From Rhizobium sp. 16-488-2b (GTDB lineage: Bacteria > Pseudomonadota > Alphaproteobacteria > Rhizobiales > Rhizobiaceae): a DNA stretch of 64,000 bases. The stretch is from contig NZ_JAGHMF010000008.1 in assembly GCF_017741815.1 (NCBI RefSeq), forward strand, positions 334,542 to 398,541. The letters are read 5' to 3'. The notes beneath the pieces were generated by a model. The model made no database searches. It was given only the letters and a program-made list of their open reading frames with translations, and was not told the DNA's origin. Of the stretch, positions 8,684 to 19,052 are shown piece by piece; position 1 is the first letter of the stretch, and each line of letters starts with the position of its first letter. The translations under genes and the position numbers were made by a program.

Positions 8684-9120
8684 GCCACGCCCCACAACGT
8701 TTGAATGCAGAAGCCGCCAACATCGTTGATGTATTGGCGGGCCGCAAGTGGAAAGCTATTCGGACAAAGAGGCCCTGTCATTCAACCATTGAAGCTGAGA
8801 ATGCTTCATTGAAATGCTTCATCGCCATGCTTAGGATGTTGCATCATATACGCCCACTAGGTTGTATTCGCGCAGCGAGATGCGACGAAATACTGTCGCA
8901 AACAGAATGTTTTACTCACACGGGCAACGAACATCGGGCGACCATCGCCGCCATGTTCTTTAATTATCTTGAGAGGCTGTGTGGCGGCGAGCTTGAGACG
9001 GAGGTCCAAAAACAAAATCTCCTGGGCGTCTACGCCGAGGAGATTTCAGTTAAGCGACTTCAATGACAACCCTGGTTCCGTGGATTGGTTCAATCAGCCG
9101 TGATTTAGCAAGCTATCTCT
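8684..9120. other. Gene-free, relatively AT-rich gap
   Basis: About 437 bases. An open frame at 8701-9066 (plus) has no ribosome site and no recognisable protein. AATGCTTCAT occurs twice as a direct repeat (8800-8809 and 8813-8822), upstream of the LuxR-type gene and possibly an operator for it. The right end carries the terminator listed at 9015-9046. Confidence 0.4.
9015..9046 (-). terminator. Rho-independent terminator of the minus-strand catabolic operon
   Basis: The perfect 9-base stem AAATCTCCT / AGGAGATTT (9015-9023 with 9038-9046) is capped by an inner GGCG/CGCC stem and a TCTA loop. Read on the minus strand it is followed by TTGTTTTTGG, a T-rich tail. It lies about 75 bases after the stop of the SDR at 9121, the last gene of the operon. 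Confidence 0.72.
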
Positions 9121-9870
9121 TCATCCGACGCTGTAACCACCGTCGACCGGCAAGGTGACACCAGTGACGAAGGTGGCGGCTGGCGAGCACAGGAATAGGA
9201 TCGGGCCGACGAGATCGTCTGCCGTGCCCCAGCGTTTCAGCGCCGATCGCTCGGCGATCTTCGCTTCGCTGTCCGGCTGCGACCACAACGGCTTCGTCAT
9301 CTCCGTGCGGTGATAGCCCGGCGCAACCGCGTTCACACGTACGCCGTCGCGGCCGTACTTGTGCGCCATCGTACGCGTCAGCCCGACGATGCCCGTCTTG
9401 CTGGCTGTGTAGGCGGGAACGCTTTCATCGGCCAGATAGCTCAGCATCGACGCGAAATTGACAATGCTTCCCCCGCTCTTCCTGAGCAACGGAAAGGCGG
9501 CACGGGAGAGACGCATGGCGCTGCTCAGATTGACGTCCATGACATCGAGAAAGACATCCTCGTCCCACTCGCTGTCCGGGCGCGCGATGCCCTGGCAATT
9601 GACCAGCACATCGAGCGACGGCAAATCGGCAAAGAACCGATCGACCGCGACGCCGTCCCGAACGTCCAGCCTTGAGAACACGATAGAGCCTGACGAGCTT
9701 GATCGGGCATCGTCAAGCCGGCGTTCGGAACTGCCGGTGGCGAGCACGCGGGCCCCCGCACCGGCGAAGCCTTGCGCAACGGCCAGCCCGATGCCGCTTG
9801 TGCCGCCCGAGACCACTACCGTCTGGCCATCAAGAAAATTCGGCGCGAACGCCTCGTTTCTACCCATCAC
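9121..9870 (-). CDS. SDR-family NAD(P)-dependent oxidoreductase
   Basis: Classical short-chain dehydrogenase, about 249 residues. It has the cofactor motif SGGTSGIG near residue 21, NCQG at about 90 (usual NNAG), catalytic Ser in FASMLSYL, and YTASK with catalytic Tyr/Lys. The C-terminal FVTGVTLPVDGGYSVG ends as usual. GTG 9870 and ATG 9867 both follow GGAG. It is the last gene of the eight-gene minus operon and probably oxidises or reduces a polyol or sugar (acid) intermediate; the substrate is not deducible. A second SDR of the operon (10961-11734) suggests two separate redox steps. Confidence 0.87.
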   Translation of the reverse strand: MMGRNEAFAPNFLDGQTVVVSGGTSGIGLAVAQGFAGAGARVLATGSSERRLDDARSSSSGSIVFSRLDVRDGVAVDRFFADLPSLDVLVNCQGIARPDSEWDEDVFLDVMDVNLSSAMRLSRAAFPLLRKSGGSIVNFASMLSYLADESVPAYTASKTGIVGLTRTMAHKYGRDGVRVNAVAPGYHRTEMTKPLWSQPDSEAKIAERSALKRWGTADDLVGPILFLCSPAATFVTGVTLPVDGGYSVG

Positions 9871-9884
9871 TCTTACTCCATCGA

Positions 9885-10970
9885 TCAGATCAACGCCGCC
9901 AGCGCCTCGATCACCATCGCTTCGGTGACCGGCATCGGCTCGTTGTGGATGATTTCACCGGCGCGGCAGGCGCGCCGAGCGACAATTTCCAGCTTCTCCT
10001 GCGAAGCCTCGGCAATCCCGATATCCGCCAGCTGCGTCGGCAACCGGACCGATCGGCAAAAATCGCGAACCCGCATGAACTCGTCATGCCGGCCCTGGAT
10101 CTTCAATCCGGCCAGCACGCCGATCGCAACCTTTTCACCGTGCAAGTGATGATGCACGTCCTCCAGTTCGCAAAGCCCGTGATGGATCGCGTGCGCGGCC
10201 GCCACGCCGCCGGATTCAAATCCGATCCCCGACAGGAGGATATTGGCTTCGACGACCCGCTCGATTGCAGGGCCAGCCGTCTTCGCATCGCATTCTGAGA
10301 GCGCCGAGGCGCCGAATTCCAGGATCGTTTCCCGGCAGAACCGCGCCACCTCGAATGCAAGCGGCAAACCCGGCATTTTCATGCAGTTCATCGCACCGCT
10401 TTGACGGCACGCATCCGCCTCGTACCATGTTGCCAGCGCATCACCGATCCCGGCCGACAGGAAGCGCGCGGGCGCGGCAGCGATCAGGGCCGTATCGACA
10501 AGAACCAGGTCGGGATTGGCAGGCAGGAAGCTGTCATACGCGACCGTGCCGTCCTGGTTGTAGACGACCGCGAGCGCGCTGCACGGCGCATCCGAAGCGG
10601 CGATCGTCGGCACCACGATCACTGGTAATCGGAGATCGCGGGCAGCCGCCTTTGCCGTATCGAGCGCCTTGCCGCCACCGATACCGATGACGACATCGGC
10701 TGCGGCAGTCCTGGCACGAGCGACGAGGCTGGCGATTTCAGCTTCCGAGCACTCTCCTCCGTGACGCACGACCTCGACATCGGCGCGACCATCGAACGCG
10801 TCCGACACGGATTTTTCGAGCATGCCGAAAATGCCACGGTCGAGCAGGGCCACGGCCCGTTTCCCATAGGAGTGCGCTTCCTGCCCCAGCAGCCCGATCG
10901 CACCCGCCGCCTGGATATAGCGGCCGGGGAAGCGTGTGCCGCGCGGCTTGATGTCAGCCGTCACCAGCAT
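9885..10970 (-). CDS. GldA-like iron/zinc-containing alcohol dehydrogenase
   Basis: 361-residue member of the glycerol dehydrogenase branch of group III metal-dependent alcohol dehydrogenases. NAD-binding IGIGGGKALDTAK (about 95-107). Metal ligands match the GldA pattern: D177 (SAGIGDALATWYEA), H260 (GVAAAHAIHHGL) and H277 (HHLHGEKVAIG). The ATG at 10970 follows GGAGGCTACGT and overlaps the stop of the upstream SDR by ten bases, so translation is coupled. In this operon it most likely interconverts a polyol and a ketose or a small hydroxyketone; glycerol itself is not proven. Confidence 0.88.
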   Translation of the reverse strand: MLVTADIKPRGTRFPGRYIQAAGAIGLLGQEAHSYGKRAVALLDRGIFGMLEKSVSDAFDGRADVEVVRHGGECSEAEIASLVARARTAAADVVIGIGGGKALDTAKAAARDLRLPVIVVPTIAASDAPCSALAVVYNQDGTVAYDSFLPANPDLVLVDTALIAAAPARFLSAGIGDALATWYEADACRQSGAMNCMKMPGLPLAFEVARFCRETILEFGASALSECDAKTAGPAIERVVEANILLSGIGFESGGVAAAHAIHHGLCELEDVHHHLHGEKVAIGVLAGLKIQGRHDEFMRVRDFCRSVRLPTQLADIGIAEASQEKLEIVARRACRAGEIIHNEPMPVTEAMVIEALAALI

Positions 10971-11734
10971 ACGTAGCCTCCATCGGCGAGCACGATCGAT
11001 CCGGTCATCAGGCTGGATGCGTCGCTGGCGAGGAACAGGATAACGGAGGCAACCTCATCGGTGCGGCCAAGCCGGTTCATCGGGGTGCCGCCGACCCAGT
11101 GACGGTACATCTCGGCATCCTCGTAGACGTACTTGTTCATTTCCGTGTCAATATAGGTGGGCGCCACCGAATTGACGCGAACGCCGCGCGCGCCCCACTC
11201 GGCGGCGAGCGACTTCGTCAGATGGTGGACAGCAGCCTTGGAGGCATTGTAGTTCGCCTGCTCCTGTGGGCGATTGACGACGAAGCCGGACATCGAGCCG
11301 ACATTGACGATGGTGCCGGAGCTGCGATCGAGCATCGACTTGCCGAACGCCCTGCAGCACCAGAAGACGCCATTGAGGTTGACGTCGATCACCTTGTTCC
11401 AGATGTCGTCGGCCATGGTTTCGGCCGGATGATTGCTGATCGCGATGCCGGCATTGTTGACGAGAATGTCGACCCGGCCATGGCGGGCGACGATCTCGTC
11501 ATGGACCGCCTGCACGGCTTTTACATCGGTAACGTCGAGCACAACGCTGTCGACCGAGTACCCCTTGGCGGCAAGCGTCGCCGTCGCATCCTTGAGAAGC
11601 GCATCGTTCATGTCCGTCAGCACGACTTTTGCTCCAGCTTCCGCCAGCGCCTCGACGGCGGCATAGCCAATCCCGCGCGCGGCGCCGGTGACGACGGCAA
11701 TCTTGTCGGTGAGCTTGAACTTATCGAGATACAT
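10961..11734 (-). CDS. SDR-family oxidoreductase (sugar/polyol dehydrogenase type)
   Basis: 257 residues. Cofactor motif TGAARGIG, NNAG at about 90, catalytic Ser in GSMSGFV, YNASK with Tyr/Lys, and C-terminal TGSIVLADGGYVCW. ATG 11734 is chosen: its A is also the last base of the TGA stop of the HAD gene (TGATG), and AAGGA lies eight bases upstream. This excludes the long upstream extension. The sequence resembles sorbitol/xylitol or D-arabinitol-type dehydrogenases in general form, but the substrate is open. It sits between the phosphatase and the GldA-like gene. Confidence 0.88.
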   Translation of the reverse strand: MYLDKFKLTDKIAVVTGAARGIGYAAVEALAEAGAKVVLTDMNDALLKDATATLAAKGYSVDSVVLDVTDVKAVQAVHDEIVARHGRVDILVNNAGIAISNHPAETMADDIWNKVIDVNLNGVFWCCRAFGKSMLDRSSGTIVNVGSMSGFVVNRPQEQANYNASKAAVHHLTKSLAAEWGARGVRVNSVAPTYIDTEMNKYVYEDAEMYRHWVGGTPMNRLGRTDEVASVILFLASDASSLMTGSIVLADGGYVCW

Positions 11735-12417
11735 CAGTCGCATCCTTGAAGGGTCGTTTGTAGAGAAGAAGGAGAGAGCATGCCGGCGAGCGTCGAAGCC
11801 AGATCGTTGGGATCGGCCAGGATCGCGGACGGCGGAAAGACGAGGTCGGTCCTGTGTGGCTCCGGCCAGCCGATGACGGTCATTCCCGCGGCAAGACCGG
11901 CAACGGCGCCGGGGATGCTGTCCTCGACCACGATGCAGTTTTCGGGGCGGACGCCAAGCAGATGCGCCGCCCTGAGATAGGGTTCGGGATCCGGCTTTCC
12001 GCGCACCACGTCGTTTCGGCTGACGGTCACAAGGCCGGGCTGCTGCAGGCCAACGGCCCGCAGGTTGGCATCGACCAGCATGCGGTCCGAATTCGAAATG
12101 ATGGCGAAGGGCGTCCGTGTTTCCGCAAGCAGTCTCAGAACGGCATCGACTCCATGGCGGCGCTCCAGTCTGGCGGCGTCCGCCAGATAGCAGCGATACT
12201 TGCCTTCGACATAGTCTTCGAAGGATGGCTCGAAGCCGATCGTCTCCCGCAACAGTGCGTGGCAATCTGCACCGCTCATGCCGGTCATGCGATCGGCGAG
12301 CGCATCAGGCACGCGATATCCCATCTGCAGCAGAGCTTGTTTCATGGCATCAAAATGCAGCCCCTCGCTATCGACGAGGGTGCCGTCCATGTCGAAAAGT
12401 ACGGCTCTTTCCGTCAT
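11734..12417 (-). CDS. HAD-superfamily phosphatase (beta-phosphoglucomutase-like subfamily)
   Basis: 227 residues. HAD motif I DMDGTLVDS with the Asp nucleophile and acid/base, cap domain about 18-85, motif II ISNS, motif III Lys in RGKPDPEPYL, motif IV VVEDSIPG. This is the YniC/sugar-phosphatase and beta-PGM type fold. It overlaps the kinase gene by four bases (ATGA) and the SDR by one base, so it is tightly coupled. It could dephosphorylate a sugar or polyol phosphate made in the pathway, or repair a dead-end phosphate formed by the FGGY kinase; sequence alone does not decide. Confidence 0.87.
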   Translation of the reverse strand: MTERAVLFDMDGTLVDSEGLHFDAMKQALLQMGYRVPDALADRMTGMSGADCHALLRETIGFEPSFEDYVEGKYRCYLADAARLERRHGVDAVLRLLAETRTPFAIISNSDRMLVDANLRAVGLQQPGLVTVSRNDVVRGKPDPEPYLRAAHLLGVRPENCIVVEDSIPGAVAGLAAGMTVIGWPEPHRTDLVFPPSAILADPNDLASTLAGMLSPSSLQTTLQGCD

Positions 12418-13916
12418 TGCGGCAGCCCGTCGAGATCGTCGTAGAGGACCTGGCTGTGTGCGTAGAGCTTTTCGAAGAAGGCCTGCATCGGCCGATAGGT
12501 TTCAGCCCAGCGCGGATCGGGTGTGATCTCCTGCGCGTAGGAGACAAAGGCCCCGGCTGCATCCTCGACGCTTGAAAAATGCCCCGTCGCCGCAGCCGCC
12601 ATGATCGCGCAGCCAACCAGGCCGCATTCCGGCTCGGATGGAACGAGAATCGGAATGCCGTAGACGCTGGCCTTGATCTTCATCCAGAGTTCGGTTTTCG
12701 CCCCGCCACCCGACGCGATGACCTGCTCAAGCGGTGCACCGGATATGCGATCGAGAATGTTGATGTGGCGCTTGGTGGCGAAGGCGACGCCTTCGAGAAC
12801 GGCGCGGTGCATATGCGCAAGGCCATGCGCGGCACCGATCCCGAAGAATTGCGCGCGCGCATTGCGATGCTCGCCAAGCCGCTCGCCAGTGAGATAGGGC
12901 ATGAAGAACAGCCGGTCGGAACCGGCAGGCGCCTCGGCTGCCTTTGCGACGATGTCTTCATAGGAGGACTTCTTCTCGTCGAACGCCCGTCTTGCCCAGC
13001 GCATGGCGTCGCCGCCGGATTCCAGCAGCATGAAGGCGCCCCAGTTGCCTTCAACGGTGCCGACGTTGCAGATGGAGGGATCCAAAAGCGGCTTGGCGGC
13101 GATCGCAGTGATGATCGCCGACGTTCCCATGACCTCCGAACCCACGCCAGGACGGCAGACGCCGGACCCTAGCAAGGCCACCGGATAATCGGCCCCGCCA
13201 ACCAGCACCGGCGTGCCCTGGCGCAGCCCCGTCTCGATCGCAGCGCTTTCACTGACGGTACCGAGTATCTCCGTCGGATTGCGAAGCGGCGCCAGCTTAT
13301 CGGCGTCGAGCCCGAGCAGCGCGATCATCTTTCGCGACCAGTCTCCGCTGCGGGGATCCATCAAGAAGCTTGCGCCGCCATCGTTGCGATCCATGGCGAT
13401 CTCGCCGGTCAGGCGCAGATTGACATAATCTTTCGGCATCAGCACGGCGGATGCCTTGCTATAGGCCGACGCATCGTTGTCGCGCAGCCATTGCAGCTTG
13501 AAGCCGGGCCAGGCGGGCGTCGGTGGGTTGGCGCAATCGGCCAGATAATCGCTCGGCGCATGCGCGGCCTCGAAGGCCGTTACATAATCGACGGTGCGCT
13601 TGTCGTTCCAGAGCGGCGCGGTCTCGCGCACCAGTTCCCCATCGTCCCCGACGAGCACTGTCCCGTGCATCTGGCCGCAGGCGGCGACGGCAACCACGCG
13701 AGAGCGCGCATCGGCAACCTGTCCCAGAACCTCGCGGACCGTGGCGACGACGCCCGCCCACCAATCCGCCGGACGCTGCTCCGCCCAGCCGAATTGCGGA
13801 ACGATTTGCTCGTGCTCGCGGCTGCAGACCGCAAGAATTTTGCCCCTGGTGTCGACGAGGGCGGCGCGAACGCTGCCGGTGCCGACGTCGATGGCAAGGA
13901 AGAGATCACTTGGCAT
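12414..13916 (-). CDS. FGGY-family carbohydrate kinase (xylulokinase-like)
   Basis: 500 residues, normal for the family. N-terminal phosphate site IDVGTGSVRAAL, substrate-side segments GQMHGTVLV and PLWNDKR, the catalytic aspartate region VGGADYPVALLGSG, and the ATPase-fold C-terminus with VIASGGGAKTELWMKIKA. It should phosphorylate a pentulose/hexulose or polyol. GQMHG is a xylulokinase-type motif, but the family is promiscuous. It follows the transporter genes directly (27-base gap), so it probably acts first on the imported sugar. Confidence 0.9.
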   Translation of the reverse strand: MPSDLFLAIDVGTGSVRAALVDTRGKILAVCSREHEQIVPQFGWAEQRPADWWAGVVATVREVLGQVADARSRVVAVAACGQMHGTVLVGDDGELVRETAPLWNDKRTVDYVTAFEAAHAPSDYLADCANPPTPAWPGFKLQWLRDNDASAYSKASAVLMPKDYVNLRLTGEIAMDRNDGGASFLMDPRSGDWSRKMIALLGLDADKLAPLRNPTEILGTVSESAAIETGLRQGTPVLVGGADYPVALLGSGVCRPGVGSEVMGTSAIITAIAAKPLLDPSICNVGTVEGNWGAFMLLESGGDAMRWARRAFDEKKSSYEDIVAKAAEAPAGSDRLFFMPYLTGERLGEHRNARAQFFGIGAAHGLAHMHRAVLEGVAFATKRHINILDRISGAPLEQVIASGGGAKTELWMKIKASVYGIPILVPSEPECGLVGCAIMAAAATGHFSSVEDAAGAFVSYAQEITPDPRWAETYRPMQAFFEKLYAHSQVLYDDLDGLPQ

Positions 13917-13943
13917 GCTATTTACCCCTGCAGGAGGCGGACA

Positions 13944-14921
13944 CTACTTGCGAAACCAGTTGGAGGCATATTGCAGGAGCATCGCGCCGATGATGATGCA
14001 GCCCATGAAGACCTGCTGGTGATAGCCGGGCACGCGGGCAAGGTTCATCATATTAGCGATAATGCCAAGTACAAGCACGCCAATGAAGGTGTTCATGACG
14101 CCACCGCGACCGCCCATCAGGCTGGCGCCGCCGATGACGACGGCAGCGATTGCATCGAGCTCCGAACCGACGCCAATATTGGCCGAACCGATGCCCGTGC
14201 GGCTCGTTGAAACGATACCGGCTGCGGCCGCGAGAACTCCGGAGATCACATAGACCGCTGTCGTGTAATAGGCGACCGGAATACCGGACAGCCTGACAGC
14301 CTCGACATTCGAGCCGATCGCCTTTACCAGGCGGCCGAAGCGCGTGAAAGTCAGGACGATACCGGCGATGACGAAGACAACCGCCATTAGCATGACGGGA
14401 TAGGGAATGGTTGCGATAGAGCCGGAGCCAAAGGTCGTGATCCAGACCCCGGCGTCGCCCATCTGAATGGGCTGTCCAGCGGAGACGATCAGGGAGAGAC
14501 CACGCGCAACAGTCATCATCGCAAGCGTCGTGACGAAGGGCGGCAGTTTGAGGAACGCGACGAGGATACCTGAGACAAGGCCGCAGGCTGCGCCGGCGAT
14601 CAGCGCGGTCGCGACCGCTCCGCCGGTACCGTAGTCCTGAATGACGATCGCCGACAAGACGCTGCCCAGTGCCGCCACCGAACCGACCGAGAGATCGATG
14701 CCCCGGGTGAGGATGACGAAGAGCATGCCGATCGCCATGAGGCTGGTGCCGGCGCTTTGTCGGAGAACGTTGATAATGTTGCGCTGGGTCAGGAATACGT
14801 CGGACATCGAGGTCGCCACGATCAGCAGGGCGATCAGGATGGCCAGCGTGCCGTAGCGGTGCAGGATGTTGGAAATGTTCAGCGAAGGCGAACGGTGAGC
14901 GGTTTCGGTGAGTTCGGTCAC
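13944..14921 (-). CDS. Sugar ABC transporter permease (ribose type)
   Basis: 325-residue inner-membrane CUT2 permease with about ten hydrophobic segments. The signature GMLFVILTRGIDLSVGSVAA lies near residues 64-83 and the EAVRLSGIPV coupling loop near 195. The GTG start at 14921 lies 13 bases beyond the ATPase stop. Together with the neighbouring ATPase and binding protein it forms a complete three-component importer. Sequence signature is shared with the permease at 1-508, so the window carries two systems of the same class. Confidence 0.93.
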   Translation of the reverse strand: MTELTETAHRSPSLNISNILHRYGTLAILIALLIVATSMSDVFLTQRNIINVLRQSAGTSLMAIGMLFVILTRGIDLSVGSVAALGSVLSAIVIQDYGTGGAVATALIAGAACGLVSGILVAFLKLPPFVTTLAMMTVARGLSLIVSAGQPIQMGDAGVWITTFGSGSIATIPYPVMLMAVVFVIAGIVLTFTRFGRLVKAIGSNVEAVRLSGIPVAYYTTAVYVISGVLAAAAGIVSTSRTGIGSANIGVGSELDAIAAVVIGGASLMGGRGGVMNTFIGVLVLGIIANMMNLARVPGYHQQVFMGCIIIGAMLLQYASNWFRK

Positions 14922-14934
14922 GGCTTTAACCCAA

Positions 14935-16449
<1,515 letters not shown>

Positions 16450-16496
16450 AGCGTCACATTCTGCCTGTCACGACCAAGCCGCGCTCTGCGGCGGCA

Positions 16497-16510
16497 CCGG
16501 CGCGAGCCGG
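16497..16510 (-). other. Intergenic RNA hairpin between binding-protein and ATPase genes
   Basis: CCGGC-GCGA-GCCGG in the 128-base gap, GC-rich with a four-base loop and no T tail. Such hairpins downstream of abundant binding proteins often stabilise the upstream message. The role here is inferred. Confidence 0.35.
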
Positions 16511-16577
16511 CTTCGGAGGTCATTGAATGGATGGCCGGCGAGGACGAAGTCGCGCCGGCCACAGGGAGGATCCGGTC

Positions 16578-17549
16578 TTAGAATACCGCGTCCTTCTTCA
16601 GGTACTTGTCGACGTTGTCCTTGGTGATCGCGGTCGGCGTCGTGTAGGTGATCTTGGAGATATCGCCGGGCAGCTTGCCATCGAGCGCCTTCTTGGCGAG
16701 ATCGACGGCGGTGGCGGCGACGAGCGCCGGATCATTGAGACCGGTCGCGCCATACTTGCCATCCTTGATCGCCTGCAACGCCTCCTTCTGGCCATCTGCG
16801 GCCGCCAGGAACAGCACGTCACCCGACTTGTTTGCCTGCTCGAGCGCCTTCTGCGCGCCGAGCACCATGGAGTCGTTTTCGCCGAGCACGACGTTGACGT
16901 CGGGGTTCGCGGTCAGAAGGTCTTCCATGGCCTTCAGGCCGCCTTCATTGGTCCAGGCGCCCCAACCCTGGCCGACCACCGTGAAGTTGGCACGGCCTTC
17001 GTTGCGCAGCTGGCCTTCGGTCAGACCTGCCAGCACGCCCAAGCGGCGCTCCTGGCCGACTTCATTGCCCTTGTCACCGGAGATCAGCGCGATCTTGAGT
17101 TCCTTGCCCTTGGTCGCATCGGCGAGCCACTGACCGACCAGAAGGCCGTTCTGCGAGTTCGAGGACTGGACCAGGGTTACGAAATTCGCCTGCGCGTCGA
17201 TCGTCGAGTCGATCACGAAGACCTTGACGCCCGCCGCGGTGGCGGCGTTGACGGCCGGAACAAGACCCTTGCTGTCGCGCGGATTGATGATCAGCGCGCC
17301 GATGCCCTGCGCGACCATGTCTTCGACGTCGGCGACCTGCTTGTTGAGATCGTTCTGGCCATCGACGGAGATTACTTCGCAGCCGAGCTCTTCGGCATGC
17401 TTCTTCGCCGAGACTTCCTGTGCGGCGAAATACGGCGCGTCCAGCGTCTTCATCGAGATGCCGATCTTGCAATCGGCCGCCTGCGCGGTCGCCATGGCAA
17501 GTACCGATGCGGCTGCGCAGAGCGCAAGCGTCATTACAGTCTTTTTCAT
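16578..17549 (-). CDS. Sugar ABC transporter periplasmic binding protein (RbsB type)
   Basis: 323 residues. Signal peptide MKKTVMTLALCAAASVLAMATAQA-A. The mature fold is the periplasmic-binding-protein type I (ribose/galactose) fold, with CKIGISMKTLDAPYF, the hinge IDSTIDAQ and the sugar-contact segment LGENDSMVLGA. It leads the minus operon and is expected to be the most highly expressed gene. Ligand residues are not obviously those of any one sugar. The divergent control region 17550-17746 separates it from the plus operon. Confidence 0.92.
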   Translation of the reverse strand: MKKTVMTLALCAAASVLAMATAQAADCKIGISMKTLDAPYFAAQEVSAKKHAEELGCEVISVDGQNDLNKQVADVEDMVAQGIGALIINPRDSKGLVPAVNAATAAGVKVFVIDSTIDAQANFVTLVQSSNSQNGLLVGQWLADATKGKELKIALISGDKGNEVGQERRLGVLAGLTEGQLRNEGRANFTVVGQGWGAWTNEGGLKAMEDLLTANPDVNVVLGENDSMVLGAQKALEQANKSGDVLFLAAADGQKEALQAIKDGKYGATGLNDPALVAATAVDLAKKALDGKLPGDISKITYTTPTAITKDNVDKYLKKDAVF

Positions 17550-17604
17550 TTTCGTTTCTCCTCCGGGTGAGCGCCTTCAAGCGCAAGCCATCTCCTGGCT
17601 AAAA

Positions 17605-17619
17605 TGTAGCGTAGTTACA
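17605..17619. promoter_or_regulatory. RpiR/HexR-like operator, site 1
   Basis: TGTAG-CGTAG-TTACA, an imperfect palindrome that fits the TGTAR-N5-TTACA form described for HexR, an RpiR-family regulator. It lies 56 bases upstream of the binding-protein start, in the region shared with the divergent operon that encodes an RpiR protein. Confidence 0.5.
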
Positions 17620-17718
17620 TGAATTTTTCCCGTCAACATATTTTTTGTTCAATTTCTACGTTTTTGCAGTGCAATATAGCCTAAAAATTTCGCTTGCACG
17701 TGTTTTCATATCTATTTA

Positions 17719-17733
17719 TGTAATTTCACTACC
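17719..17733. promoter_or_regulatory. RpiR/HexR-like operator, site 2
   Basis: Read on the minus strand it is GGTAG-TGAAA-TTACA, matching site 1 at nine of ten arm positions. It lies 13 bases before the isomerase start and would overlap the early transcribed region. Two similar sites 114 bases apart suggest looping or separate control of the two operons. Confidence 0.45.
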
Positions 17734-17746
17734 AAACGGAGGATGC

Positions 17747-18373
17747 ATGATGATGCGGGAACCAGTCTCAAGCGTTGTCGACACGATCGGCGGCGGAATG
17801 AGCGGAAACACCGGGCGCTACGAGAAGCGCCTGAGCGATCTCAATGGGCTTTACGCCGACGAAGCTGCGTTCGACGCGGCTTTCGAAAAGCTCGGCGATG
17901 TCGTCGTCTATGACGTGGAGGATTTCCGCCCGGGAACGCACAGCGGCGACCTCATCTACGGCGTTACGCGCATGAGCCCAGGCAAGATCGCCGACGAATT
18001 CTTTCTGACGCGCGGACATATCCACGCCAAGGCGGACCGGCCCGAGATTTATTACGGCCAGAAGGGCCTCGGACTGATGCAGCTCGAATCGCCGGCAGGC
18101 GAGACGCGCATCGTCGAGATCGGGCCGCAGACCATCTGCTACGTGCCCCCCTTCTGGATTCACCGCTCCGTCAACATCGGCAACGAGGATCTGGTGATGG
18201 TCTTCGCCTACCCCTCTGATAGCGGCCAGGATTACGGGATCATCGAATCCTCCCGTGGCATGCGCCACCGCGTCGTGAGCGACGGAGCCGACGGCTGGAA
18301 ACTCATCGAGAACCCCGCCTATCAGCCGCGCAACGAGGAAACGGTTCGCGCGCTGATGAAATCCTACACCTGA
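17747..18373 (+). CDS. Cupin-type glucose-6-phosphate isomerase
   Basis: 208 residues. Belongs to the archaeal/cupin PGI family (PF06560), not the classical PGI. The metal site is readable: H91 and H93 in TRGHIHAKADRPEIY, E100, and H139 in PPFWIHRSVN. YVPPFW and the repeated beta-strand pattern are typical. The family is mostly archaeal but occurs in Sinorhizobium and relatives. It catalyses fructose-6-phosphate/glucose-6-phosphate exchange, or a related keto-aldo phosphate isomerisation. Three ATG codons in a row follow ACGGAGGA; the first (17747) is used. It heads the plus catabolic operon. Confidence 0.88.
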   Translation: MMMREPVSSVVDTIGGGMSGNTGRYEKRLSDLNGLYADEAAFDAAFEKLGDVVVYDVEDFRPGTHSGDLIYGVTRMSPGKIADEFFLTRGHIHAKADRPEIYYGQKGLGLMQLESPAGETRIVEIGPQTICYVPPFWIHRSVNIGNEDLVMVFAYPSDSGQDYGIIESSRGMRHRVVSDGADGWKLIENPAYQPRNEETVRALMKSYT

Positions 18374-18398
18374 TCGACAAGAGCTTGCGGAGAATGCC

Positions 18399-19052
18399 AT
18401 GACACATCCTATCGACCTCATCGCCGGTCTCGGCGTCGTTCCCGTTATCGCCATCGAGCGCGCCTCGGATGCGGTGGCACTCGCCGACGCGCTGCTTGAA
18501 GGCGGATTGCCGGTGGCCGAGATCACCTTCCGAACCGAAGCCGCAGCCGACGTTCTGGCCGCCATGCGCGACGCCCGCCCCGAATTGTGCATCGGCGCAG
18601 GTACCATCCTCGACCGGGCCAATCTGAAGAAGGCAATCGCATCCGGTGCCCGTTTCGCCCTGGCGCCGGGGTTCGATCCCGACATCGTCGATGCCGCCAA
18701 AACCGAGAACCTGCCCTTCTGCCCGGGGATCATGACGCCATCGGATCTGACGCTTGCGGCCGCGCGCGGCGTGCGACTGGCGAAGTTCTTCCCCGCCGGC
18801 GTGGCGGGCGGCCCGAAGGCGCTGGCGGGCATTTCCGCCCCCTTCGCCCATCTCGGTATTCGCTTCATCCCGACGGGCGGCGTCACCGAGGCAACGATCG
18901 GCGAGTGGCTGGCGCTGCGCCAGGTGATCGCGGTGGGTGGCACCTGGATCGCCAAGACCGAAGACATTCGTGAAGGCCGCTTCAAGGATATCGCGAGAAA
19001 CGCCGCAGCTGCCGTCAAGGTCGCAAAGGAAGCTCTGGAGAAGCGCGCGTGA
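18399..19052 (+). CDS. eda: 2-keto-3-deoxy-6-phosphogluconate / 4-hydroxy-2-oxoglutarate aldolase
   Basis: 217 residues, class I aldolase of the Entner-Doudoroff pathway. Schiff-base lysine K129 in RLAKFFPA, catalytic Glu in AEITFRT (about 41), substrate-phosphate loops GAGTIL, IPTGGV and VGGTWI. Splits KDPG into pyruvate and glyceraldehyde-3-phosphate, or a related 2-keto-3-deoxy sugar acid. No Entner-Doudoroff dehydratase (Edd) is in the window, so this copy is probably dedicated to the local pathway. It lies 25 bases after the isomerase gene. Confidence 0.9.
   Translation: MTHPIDLIAGLGVVPVIAIERASDAVALADALLEGGLPVAEITFRTEAAADVLAAMRDARPELCIGAGTILDRANLKKAIASGARFALAPGFDPDIVDAAKTENLPFCPGIMTPSDLTLAAARGVRLAKFFPAGVAGGPKALAGISAPFAHLGIRFIPTGGVTEATIGEWLALRQVIAVGGTWIAKTEDIREGRFKDIARNAAAAVKVAKEALEKRA

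Noticed and set aside
8701..9066. 121-codon plus-strand frame
   Set aside because: No ribosome site, odd composition, and its end overlaps the terminator hairpin.
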